DNA of 9,234 nucleotides, taken from NCBI GenBank assembly GCA_003353825.1, contig PIVW01000219.1:1-9234 (forward strand), in the 5' to 3' direction. The position numbers and the translations under genes are program-made. This DNA is from Chloroflexota bacterium (GTDB lineage Bacteria; Chloroflexota; Anaerolineae; J102). Shown here one piece after another: positions 1 through 7,458 of the stretch; within the stretch, counting starts at the first letter, position 1; each line of letters opens with the position of its first letter. The notes under the pieces are model-generated. The model saw only the letters and a program-made list of their open reading frames with translations, ran no database searches and was not told where the DNA came from.

Positions 1-2
1 GA

Positions 3-50
3 CAGCGGATTGTAGTTAAAGACATTTCCTTTCCTCCTGAATATGCTTGA
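3..50 (+). CDS. possible 3' end of an upstream gene (partial)
   Basis: One frame is open from the left edge and would encode about fifteen residues (QRIVVKDISFPPEYA) before a TGA at 48-50. The other two + strand frames stop at 13-15 and 17-19. The stop falls 19 bases before the preferred start of the STAND NTPase, a spacing typical of operon neighbours. A gene may therefore run in from the left and be co-transcribed with it. A tail this short cannot be assigned to any family and could be chance; this is a weak call based only on frame and spacing. Confidence 0.2.
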   Translation, partial: QRIVVKDISFPPEYA

Positions 51-69
51 TGTAATCTTGAGGAATATT

Positions 70-1425
70 ATGTCTATTTGTTTGTCTCACCAAATCCCAT
101 TCAACGACCCCAGTGCCGGTCTTCTGCCGCTGCCTAATCCGGAATCTCCACCCACTGTCACCGGATTTGTAGGTAGAACGACCGAGCTCAAGCGCTATCT
201 CCCTCCGCTGAAAAAGCTTGGAGCGACCATCATCACCGGTATGCCCGGCGTGGGTAAGACCGCCCTGGCTACCACCATCGTGAAATCGCTAGATCTGGCG
301 CCTAAGCAGGTGTTCTGGCATTCGTTCCAACCTGGGGATGGCATCGAGGATCTCAATTGGAAGCTGGCTGCATTCCTGGCCTGGAATGACGACGCCTCTA
401 TATGGCAGGCTCTGCATGAGCCTCCCTCGCCCCCGGTCTCGGTGCTATTCAGCGCCATCCTGCAGGTACTGGAAACACGTCGCCGTCTACTATGTTTTGA
501 TGACTTTCATCATGTACAGCATGACGAAACATTTGCGCACTACGTACGAACTCTGTCGGCCAGTACACTCCCTCTGCTCGTTGTCTCCCGTCGTGCAGTC
601 AATCTTGCACCGAATCGATCACTGCGAGGGCTCAAGGCAGATAGCGCCCGACAACTGCTGGAGCGGGAAGGGGTGGAGCTGAACGATGAAGACTTCGACA
701 CCTTGCAGGACACTCTACAGGGCAATGTCCAGCTCCTGCTACTGGCGGCCGACCTGCTCAAGGAGGGCAGGGAAGTTCATGATGTGATTCAGCCCTGGCA
801 GAACAATCGCACGGCCCGTTATCTGCTGTGCGAGGTCTATCATCGGCTCAGTGAGGAGGAGCGGGCGCTAATGCAACTGGTCTCGGTCCTACAATCATAT
901 CCTGCAACCCGAACCGCCATCGATGGCATTTTAGAAACAGGCAGCCAGGCCGAGATCCTTGTGGCCCTTGTCGACCGGCGCCTACTGACCGGGCGAGACA
1001 CCACCGAAGGTCGCACGTATAAGCAGCATGCCATGATCCAGGCCTTCTTCTACGATCAGATGAGCGAGCAGGAGCGTTTGGGGCTACACCGGCGGGTGGG
1101 AGCATATTTCAGTAGGGAGAGTGAGCCGGTGCGAGCGATGGATAAAGCGACTGAACTCCGAGATCGCCCTATCGCCAGCCTGGCGTTGGGCTCGCAGTAC
1201 ATCCTGCAGGCGGCTCTGCACTATGAGCGAGCGGGCGATTTGCTTAATGCGACCCGGGTGCTAGCCACATGCCCGCCAGCAATCTTATTCAACCAGGGGC
1301 GGCTGTGGGTAACACACGACCTACTTGCGCGCTTGTTGGAGTCACCGCTTGTAGCGGATTTGGCGCAGGAAGAAAAGGTGGGGTTGGAACGATTATTGGA
1401 GCATGCAGAGGGGGTCCTGCGCTAA
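70..1425 (+). CDS. STAND-type P-loop NTPase (NB-ARC/NACHT-like), no visible effector domain
   Basis: A 451-residue predicted STAND (signal transduction ATPase with numerous domains) protein, probably a cytoplasmic nucleotide-dependent switch. An FVGR box (residues 33-36) precedes Walker A GMPGVGKT (57-64). Walker B is LLCFDDF (140-146), and a sensor-like SR pair lies near 173-174 in a PLLVVSRR strand. The usual GxP-type motif reads GNV (218-220), not GNP. A winged-helix-like region follows (about 256-341, including KQHAMIQAFFYDQM), and then one TPR-like helix pair (ALHYERAGDLLNATRVL, 382-398) before the protein ends. Typical relatives carry an N-terminal effector or HTH domain and a long C-terminal repeat sensor; both are missing or minimal here. 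I chose ATG 70 because GAGGA at 60-64 is well placed as a ribosome binding site; ATG 43 would add nine residues and has no such site. No substrate or pathway can be named. It may regulate, or be an independent defence neighbour of, the DISARM operon. The NTPase call is firm; the role is unknown. Confidence 0.85.
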   Translation: MSICLSHQIPFNDPSAGLLPLPNPESPPTVTGFVGRTTELKRYLPPLKKLGATIITGMPGVGKTALATTIVKSLDLAPKQVFWHSFQPGDGIEDLNWKLAAFLAWNDDASIWQALHEPPSPPVSVLFSAILQVLETRRRLLCFDDFHHVQHDETFAHYVRTLSASTLPLLVVSRRAVNLAPNRSLRGLKADSARQLLEREGVELNDEDFDTLQDTLQGNVQLLLLAADLLKEGREVHDVIQPWQNNRTARYLLCEVYHRLSEEERALMQLVSVLQSYPATRTAIDGILETGSQAEILVALVDRRLLTGRDTTEGRTYKQHAMIQAFFYDQMSEQERLGLHRRVGAYFSRESEPVRAMDKATELRDRPIASLALGSQYILQAALHYERAGDLLNATRVLATCPPAILFNQGRLWVTHDLLARLLESPLVADLAQEEKVGLERLLEHAEGVLR

Positions 1426-1663
1426 ACGATTCACGCTATGATCACCACACAGTCCAATTGTCTTTAATCGTAAATTCCCTTACAATAATCAGGCGCTGTG
1501 ATAGCCATCACAGCGCCTAGACCATGCCGCTGGTGCAGCAACGGCATTGCGTTGGGCTTAGTATAGCAGAGTTCAGGGCATTTGTCAGGGCTGTTACGGG
1601 CGATAATAGTGTAACTCAGTGTCTTGAACAGTAACGCCTGGTTGAAGGACAGATAGGTTCCTG
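1426..1663. other. intergenic spacer between STAND gene and drmD operon
   Basis: This 238-base stretch has no convincing coding frame. It holds the strong palindrome described separately, and downstream of that only weak promoter-like words. TTGTCA at 1582-1587 resembles a -35 box, but the best -10 candidates are GATAAT at 1602-1607 (spacing 14, too short) and TAATAG at 1604-1609 (spacing 16, poor match). It is the only gap in the window large enough for the main operon promoter, so transcription of drmD most likely starts here. The sequence does not fix where. Confidence 0.5.
1491..1518. promoter_or_regulatory. perfect 12-bp inverted repeat with Crp/Fnr-like core
   Basis: AGGCGCTGTGAT (1491-1502) and ATCACAGCGCCT (1507-1518) are exact reverse complements around an AGCC loop. 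The core (1497-1512) reads TGTGA-TAGCCA-TCACA, which fits the TGTGA-N6-TCACA pattern bound by cAMP-receptor-type regulators of the Crp/Fnr superfamily. It lies 66 bases after the STAND stop and about 150 bases before the drmD start, so it could control the DISARM operon. As RNA it would also form a strong GC-rich hairpin, but neither strand has a T-run after the stem, which argues against a standard intrinsic terminator. The palindrome is seen directly; the regulator is inferred. Confidence 0.5.
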
Positions 1664-4600
1664 ATGGCCGAAAGTACGACTACCATGGTACCCGAACAAG
1701 GCCAACTGGTCGAAGTAAGACAACGCCGTTTTGTAGTTAACGACGTGACCAAGAGTACACTGCCGCGCTCAGCTTTGACCACACTCGATGATGAACCGCA
1801 GCATCTGGTATCTCTAACATCAGTCGATGATGATGGACAGGGTGAAGAGTTGCAGGTAATCTGGGAGTTAGAGCCCGGGGCCAGAGCATTTGATCCCATG
1901 GCATTGCCACAACCTACAGGATTTGACGCACCGCAACGGTTAGATGCCTTTCTCAATGCTGTGCGCTGGGGGGCGGCGACCTCAGCTGATGTGCGAGCGC
2001 TTCAGGCGCCTTTCCGCAGTGGCATCGATATCGAAGACTACCAACTCGATCCCCTGGTGCGTTCATTGCAGATACCCCGCGTCAACCTACTCATCGCCGA
2101 TGATGTCGGCTTGGGCAAGACGATTGAAGCCGGGTTGGTCGTGCAGGAGTTGCTCATTCGACATCGTGCTCGACGTATCCTTATCGTCTGCCCGGCTTCG
2201 TTGCAGATCCAGTGGCGAGATCAGATGCAGGAGAAGTTTGGGCTGGCATTCCGCATTGTCGACAGTACTCTGATGAAGGAGCTACGTCGTGAACGCGGCA
2301 TTCATGTCAACCCCTGGACTCACTTTCCTCGCCTGATCACTTCGATTGACTATCTCAAACGCGAACGTCCGATGCGTTTCTTTCGGGAGGTGTTGCCTGC
2401 CGAGGGCGAATCGGCTTACCCCCGCCGCTTTGACCTGATCATAATCGATGAAGCGCACAACGTCGCTCCGGCTGGTCGAGGTCGCTATGCAGTCGACTCA
2501 CAGCGCACCGGCGCCATCCGCACGCTCGCACCGCACTTCGAACACAAACTTTTCCTCACGGCCACACCGCATAATGGTTACGCAGAGAGTTTCTCGGCTT
2601 TGCTGGAATTATTGGACAACCAGCGTTTTGCTCGCGGTATACCGCCCGACCGGGATGTACTCCAAAGTGTGATGGTGCGCAGGCTGAAGGCAGAACTGCC
2701 TCCTAATTGGGATGGCACGCCTCGCTTCCCTCAGCGCCAATTGGAGGCAATTGAGGTGGCTTACAGCGATGATGAGCGCGCAGCCCATGAATCACTGCAA
2801 AGCTACACCAAGTTGCGCCAGGCAAAGTCGACCGATTTCAGACAACGTACGTCGACCGAATTTGTACTGAAGTTGCTGAAGAAACGCTTATTCTCATCAC
2901 CAGCAGCGTTCGCCATCACCCTAGAGCAGCACCGCAAGACGATGGCTGGAAAAGGCCGGGATGAGCCACAGAAGGTCGAGCGCAAGCCACCATTGGGCAT
3001 ACTGCGCAGCATGATTGACAGCGCCGAGGAAGAATTCGGCGACGATGATGCCTTCGACGACGCGAACGTCTCGGCCTTGTACACGACAACGCAACTCCTG
3101 CAACCACTCGGGACGGAAGAAGAAGCACTCCTGGATGTGCTACAGCAGTGGGCGCAGCGCGCCTCGGCTCGCCCCGACAGCAAAGCTGAAACCCTTATCT
3201 CTTGGCTCCACCAGCACATCAAACCGGATGGAGAATGGTCGGATGAGCGTGTGATCATCTTCACTGAATATCGCGATACGCAGAAGTGGTTGCAGACATT
3301 GCTGGCAGCAGAAGGGCTCACGCAAAATGGACGGATGATGGTTCTGTATGGGGGAATGGACATCGACGAACGGGGGCGCATCAAAGCAGCGTTTCAAGCC
3401 AACCCAGCTGCAAGTCCTGTGCGCATTCTTCTGGCAACAGACGCCGCTTCAGAAGGCATTGATCTGCAACTCCATTGCCATCGGGTCATCCACTACGAGA
3501 TCCCATGGAATCCTAACCGCATGGAGCAGCGCAACGGCCGTATCGACCGCCATGGTCAGCGGTACGAACCCCTAATCCATCATTTTGCGCCGCAGGGTTA
3601 TCAACTGTTGGATAGCTTGGTCGACGTTCCAGTGGGCGCGCTGGAGGGCGACCTGGAGTTTTTGCGTCGCGCTGTGTTGAAGGTGGAGCAGATTCGAGAG
3701 GATTTGGGCAAGGTGGGACCGGTCATCGCCGAACAGGTGCGGGAGGCGATGCTGGGACAACGGCAACGCCTGTCCACCGAGGAGGCAGAACGGGCCGCAC
3801 AGCCTGCGCGAAAAATGCTCAAGTTCGAGCGGGATTTGAACGAACGCATCAAAAAATTGCATGAGCAACTTCAGGAGAACAGGCGCACGCTAGAACTGAC
3901 TCCAGAGAATGTGCAGGCTGCGGTTGAAATTGCGCTGGAGCTAGCTGGGCAACCTCCACTGCAACCAGCCGAAGTTGACGGCATTTGGCCAGATTCGACA
4001 GATAGTAGGCAGCAGTGCCCGGTCTTCTGTCTACCACCAATGCGAGGCAGTTGGAAGCGCGCTGCAGAAGGACTGGAACATCCTCATAGTGGTGAAATCC
4101 GCCCCATTGTGTTTGATCATAACCTGGCCAGGGGTCGGGATGATGTGGTGATTGCACATCTGAATCATCCTCTGGTGCAAATGTCGTTGCGTTTGCTGCG
4201 GGCGGAGGTGTGGCGAGCTGACGGTGCAGACAGTGCTCGCAGCCTGCATCGCGTAACCGCTCGCACGGTACCCGACAACGTGGCAGACACCCCCCTTGTT
4301 ATCGCCCACGCCCGATTGGTCATGATTGGCCAGGAGGGACACCGGCTACACGAGGAACTGCTGGAGGTCGGGGGAGAGATCCGGGAGGGCCGTTTCCGCC
4401 GCCTGGGCGTAACCCGCGTGCGCAATCTGCTGACCGCCGCCAAAAACGAAGCGCCATCGCAAGCAGTGCAGCAACAATTGCTACGCGTCTGGCCAGCCAT
4501 CGAGCAATCCTTGCAAAGGGCGTTGGCCGTGCGGGAGAGCGAACGCACGGAGAGAAAGTTGGCTGAGCGCGCCCAAAAGGAAACGGACGACATCACCGCC

Positions 4601-4855
4601 ATTTTGCAAGAGTTGGAGCAAAACATCCGGGCGGAGTTAGAAGAGGAACCCGAGTTCGTGCAACTCGACCTTATCTCTCCCTCCGAACGTGAGCAGTATT
4701 CCCGCAGCGTCGTCCCCCTACGCGCCCACCTGGCCCAGATTCCCGAGGAAATCGAGCGGGAAACCGAGGCGATTCGCGCCCGTTACGCCGATCCGCAGCC
4801 ACGGTTGTTTCCGGTGGCTTTGACGTTTCTGATATCCGAGCGATTGACTTATTGA
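1664..4855 (+). CDS. drmD: DISARM SNF2-like helicase DrmD
   Basis: A 1063-residue superfamily 2 DNA translocase of the SNF2/RapA group, matching DrmD, the marker protein of class 1 DISARM. The N-terminus has a GQLVEVRQRRFVV segment (13-25) of the kind seen in DrmD proteins. Helicase motifs follow in order: motif I DDVGLGKTIEAG (146-157), Ia PASL (177-180), II DEAH (262-265), III LTATPH (298-303), IV IIFTEYRD (531-538), V ATDAASEGIDLQ (591-602) and VI EQRNGRIDRHGQ (621-632). All are intact, so ATPase activity is expected. An acidic patch (454-466) interrupts the region between the two RecA lobes. The C-terminal third (about 670-1040) is rich in charged, probably coiled-coil helices. Length matches the family. 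The start is ATG 1664; GAAGGA about 14 bases upstream is a weak, distant ribosome site, and ATG 1685 is a possible alternative. The gene leads the operon, 25 bases before the UvrD-like gene. A general RapA/HepA-type protein is the alternative, but the methyltransferase context favours DrmD. Confidence 0.9.
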   Translation: MAESTTTMVPEQGQLVEVRQRRFVVNDVTKSTLPRSALTTLDDEPQHLVSLTSVDDDGQGEELQVIWELEPGARAFDPMALPQPTGFDAPQRLDAFLNAVRWGAATSADVRALQAPFRSGIDIEDYQLDPLVRSLQIPRVNLLIADDVGLGKTIEAGLVVQELLIRHRARRILIVCPASLQIQWRDQMQEKFGLAFRIVDSTLMKELRRERGIHVNPWTHFPRLITSIDYLKRERPMRFFREVLPAEGESAYPRRFDLIIIDEAHNVAPAGRGRYAVDSQRTGAIRTLAPHFEHKLFLTATPHNGYAESFSALLELLDNQRFARGIPPDRDVLQSVMVRRLKAELPPNWDGTPRFPQRQLEAIEVAYSDDERAAHESLQSYTKLRQAKSTDFRQRTSTEFVLKLLKKRLFSSPAAFAITLEQHRKTMAGKGRDEPQKVERKPPLGILRSMIDSAEEEFGDDDAFDDANVSALYTTTQLLQPLGTEEEALLDVLQQWAQRASARPDSKAETLISWLHQHIKPDGEWSDERVIIFTEYRDTQKWLQTLLAAEGLTQNGRMMVLYGGMDIDERGRIKAAFQANPAASPVRILLATDAASEGIDLQLHCHRVIHYEIPWNPNRMEQRNGRIDRHGQRYEPLIHHFAPQGYQLLDSLVDVPVGALEGDLEFLRRAVLKVEQIREDLGKVGPVIAEQVREAMLGQRQRLSTEEAERAAQPARKMLKFERDLNERIKKLHEQLQENRRTLELTPENVQAAVEIALELAGQPPLQPAEVDGIWPDSTDSRQQCPVFCLPPMRGSWKRAAEGLEHPHSGEIRPIVFDHNLARGRDDVVIAHLNHPLVQMSLRLLRAEVWRADGADSARSLHRVTARTVPDNVADTPLVIAHARLVMIGQEGHRLHEELLEVGGEIREGRFRRLGVTRVRNLLTAAKNEAPSQAVQQQLLRVWPAIEQSLQRALAVRESERTERKLAERAQKETDDITAILQELEQNIRAELEEEPEFVQLDLISPSEREQYSRSVVPLRAHLAQIPEEIERETEAIRARYADPQPRLFPVALTFLISERLTY

Positions 4856-4880
4856 TCAGTTGCAAAAACAAACAGAACCC

Positions 4881-7451
4881 ATGACCTTCAAACTAACGCC
4901 TCAACAACAAGCAATCGTTGATCATGATGAAGGGCCGGCCGTCGTATTCGCAGTGGCGGGATCCGGTAAGACAACTGCCATGGTTCACCGCATTGAACGG
5001 CTGATACGGCAGGAAATCTTCACTCCCAAAGATATCTTGGCAACGTCGTTCAACAAAGCGGCCAACGATAGTGTAATTGATAGACTCAAGACATGGGAGC
5101 ATTGCTCCGGAGTAGAGGTAAGGACTCTTCATGCTCTGGGATTTATTATCCTGAGAGAAGCAAACAAGCGACAAAAGCCCACGAACATGGACTTGACCAC
5201 GGATGTTGAGCAGGCTGATAGGCAGATCTTGTATGAGACTACGCGTGTAGCCAGACAGAAACGGGTCAGTTTCGCCAGCAATTTGGAGCAATTGGATCAG
5301 GACGATTTCTTAAATTTCGTTCGAGCATGTAAGGGAAACCTTCAATACGCAAATCTCAAGCTCGCCCACCTGCCAGCAAGCGCCCTTCAGGTCGCTAGCC
5401 AGGCCCCAGCACCTGTTGGCATGACGTGGTATCTTGAACTTTATCAGCTATATGAAGAAGTACGGCGACACGAAAAACGATTTACATTTGACGACATGCT
5501 GATGAGTGGCTGGGAGTACCTGGTACGATACCCCGATATCTTGAGTTGGTTTCAAGGGCGCTATCGTTGCGTAATGGTGGACGAATTTCAAGATGTAAAT
5601 CTGGCCCAGACGGAGATGCTAGATTTGCTGACACAATCGCATCGCAACTACATGGTCATCGGCGACGATGACCAAACCATCTACGAATGGCGAGGCGCCA
5701 ATCCCGATTTCATCTTGAGTTTTCAGCAACGTTATCAGGCAAAACGCTATTTTATGACAGACAACTTCCGCTGTCAGGCCTCGCACATTGCATTGGCTAA
5801 TCAGGTTATCCGTCACAACATTAACAGGACAAAGAAGAGTTTGGGACTGACTAAAGGTTTTGACGGAGCCGTATTCATCCACACTGAGAAAAGCGCCGAC
5901 CGTATTGGTCATACAATTGCCTCAGAGATTGAGGCTTATCTACAAGACGGTGCGCAGCCCGCGGAAATCGCGGTACTTGTCAGAATATACGCCCAGACTG
6001 CCTTCATCGAACAATGTTTGATTGCAAAGCGCATACCCTATGAGGTAGTTGGAGGCCAGCCCTTTTATGCGCGCCCTGAAATTACCACGCTTCTTCACTA
6101 TTGTCGTTTGGGTTTGCTGGAGAAGAAGCTCTTGGCTGGTCAGACGTTGGATCGGGCCGATGCTCAGTCATTTACCCCTGCTTGGTCGGCTATCTACAAT
6201 CGTCCAACTCGATACCTCTCGAAGGCCCTGAGCGAAGAGGTCAGGAAGCTCGTTGTCTTTGAAAACGCACCCATCAGTCGCGCACTAGATTTTCTTGCAG
6301 CCAATGCGCCTAATAGTAATGTGGCACAAAGTATGAGCGCCCTGGGTGATACGCTTGACTGGTTGGCAAATCAAGCACACCGGTTGCCAGCGAACAAATT
6401 ACTCGAAGCACTGGAGAGCAAGCTGCACTACAATTCGTACTTAAGAAACAGTAGTGGTTTTCCGGAAACAGGTGAGGGGAAGGTTGCCAATGTGATAGCA
6501 TTTATCGCATATGCAGAAGGTAAGGGCAAACTGCCGATGCTTCTTGAGAAACTGGATCAGTTGGCAAGCATTCAATCTCATAACAATGGCAGAAAACGGG
6601 AAGTCATCCAGATAATGACAGTATTTCGCGCAAAGGGATTAGAGTGGCCTTACGTCTTTGTGCCAGACTGTAACCAAGGAATAATCCCGTTTGGCAACGA
6701 TATTAGCCGCCTCGAGGAAGAACGACGGCTCCTTTACGTGGCTGTTACCCGTACAAAACAAAACCTCCATCTTCTGGTCCAGCAGGACAAACCGATTTCG
6801 CAATTTCTGGCGGAGGCGTCTCACATCAGAGTAATTGCTGGCGTCGAAACTTTGAAGCGCGCTTTACAACATGACCCATCGCAATGGAGCATTCAGGAGT
6901 ACGAGGTATGTGCCCAATGGGTACATCGTCTCGATCTATATGATTATTTGGCTGTTTGGTGGTCAACCTCCGATTTGACGAGGAGACACCGGCTGGCCAT
7001 GGCTGTCGGTTCGTTCTTGGCTGGCTTACACAAAAGGAAATTGCTTGACATGGTGCAGATTCCGCCTAGTGCCCTGGAAAACTGGAGCCGCTTGCTGGAT
7101 CCGATCGGGCCCTGGAACCCTGCTTCTGTCCGCGGCCTAGATGGCTACATCAGGCAACTTGAGGACAAGCGACAGCAGAAGACCGCACCATCCCCTCCGA
7201 TCTATGCCAAAAGGACTCGCCAGGGATCGACCAGGCCCAGGAAGCATGGTCAGAAACATACGACACACTCGCGTGCACAGTCTGGTGGCCATGCATTCCG
7301 GCAGGGTGATTTTGTCAAGCACAAAACTTTAGGGTATGCCTGGATCCTCCACGTCGAAGTTCGGCCTGACGGGGAATACGTTGTGTTACGATTGAACGAC
7401 TACAAGCAAATTACGGTTCCCGCCGACCCCGCCATCATGTCAAAACACTAG
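4881..7451 (+). CDS. UvrD/PcrA-type SF1A DNA helicase, DISARM-associated
   Basis: An 856-residue ATP-dependent DNA helicase of the UvrD/PcrA/Rep family (3'-5' polarity expected from the family). Motifs: Q-motif LTPQQQAIV (5-13), Walker A AGSGKTT (26-32), Ia ATSFNKAA (54-61), II VMVDEFQDVN (231-240), III GDDDQTIYEWRGA (261-273), IV DNFRC (294-298), IVa GGQPFYARPEI (391-401), V TVFRAKGLEW (580-589) and VI RRLLYVAVTRTKQNL (615-629). The motif V position usually held by His is Phe582. A 2B-like region lies between IVa and V. After about 130 unrecognised residues comes a basic linker (about 764-805), then a RQGDFVKH...VVLRLNDYKQITVP segment resembling the Tudor-like fold at the PcrA/UvrD C-terminus. 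The family is usually near 720 residues; this one is longer. ATG 4881 is preferred; a TTG at 4860 would add seven residues. No clear ribosome site is visible for either, so translation may be coupled to drmD. It lies 25 bases after drmD and 7 before drmMI, and is poorer in G+C than both. It is not a standard DISARM gene; an accessory role is inferred. Confidence 0.9.
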   Translation: MTFKLTPQQQAIVDHDEGPAVVFAVAGSGKTTAMVHRIERLIRQEIFTPKDILATSFNKAANDSVIDRLKTWEHCSGVEVRTLHALGFIILREANKRQKPTNMDLTTDVEQADRQILYETTRVARQKRVSFASNLEQLDQDDFLNFVRACKGNLQYANLKLAHLPASALQVASQAPAPVGMTWYLELYQLYEEVRRHEKRFTFDDMLMSGWEYLVRYPDILSWFQGRYRCVMVDEFQDVNLAQTEMLDLLTQSHRNYMVIGDDDQTIYEWRGANPDFILSFQQRYQAKRYFMTDNFRCQASHIALANQVIRHNINRTKKSLGLTKGFDGAVFIHTEKSADRIGHTIASEIEAYLQDGAQPAEIAVLVRIYAQTAFIEQCLIAKRIPYEVVGGQPFYARPEITTLLHYCRLGLLEKKLLAGQTLDRADAQSFTPAWSAIYNRPTRYLSKALSEEVRKLVVFENAPISRALDFLAANAPNSNVAQSMSALGDTLDWLANQAHRLPANKLLEALESKLHYNSYLRNSSGFPETGEGKVANVIAFIAYAEGKGKLPMLLEKLDQLASIQSHNNGRKREVIQIMTVFRAKGLEWPYVFVPDCNQGIIPFGNDISRLEEERRLLYVAVTRTKQNLHLLVQQDKPISQFLAEASHIRVIAGVETLKRALQHDPSQWSIQEYEVCAQWVHRLDLYDYLAVWWSTSDLTRRHRLAMAVGSFLAGLHKRKLLDMVQIPPSALENWSRLLDPIGPWNPASVRGLDGYIRQLEDKRQQKTAPSPPIYAKRTRQGSTRPRKHGQKHTTHSRAQSGGHAFRQGDFVKHKTLGYAWILHVEVRPDGEYVVLRLNDYKQITVPADPAIMSKH

Positions 7452-7458
7452 CCGCCCC

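Noticed and set aside
1491..1518. Palindrome as an ordinary intrinsic terminator of the STAND gene
   Set aside because: The stem is strong enough, but neither strand carries a T-run directly after it, so the standard terminator signature is absent.
1582..1609. Sigma-70-like promoter for drmD (TTGTCA with GATAAT or TAATAG)
   Set aside because: The good -10 word is only 14 bases from the -35 word, and the correctly spaced one matches poorly, so it is not listed as its own feature.
2803..3384. Long open frame on the - strand (193 codons) inside drmD, and many shorter ones
   Set aside because: They lie wholly opposite conserved helicase-coding sequence and their translations show no recognisable motif, so they are shadow frames of a real gene.
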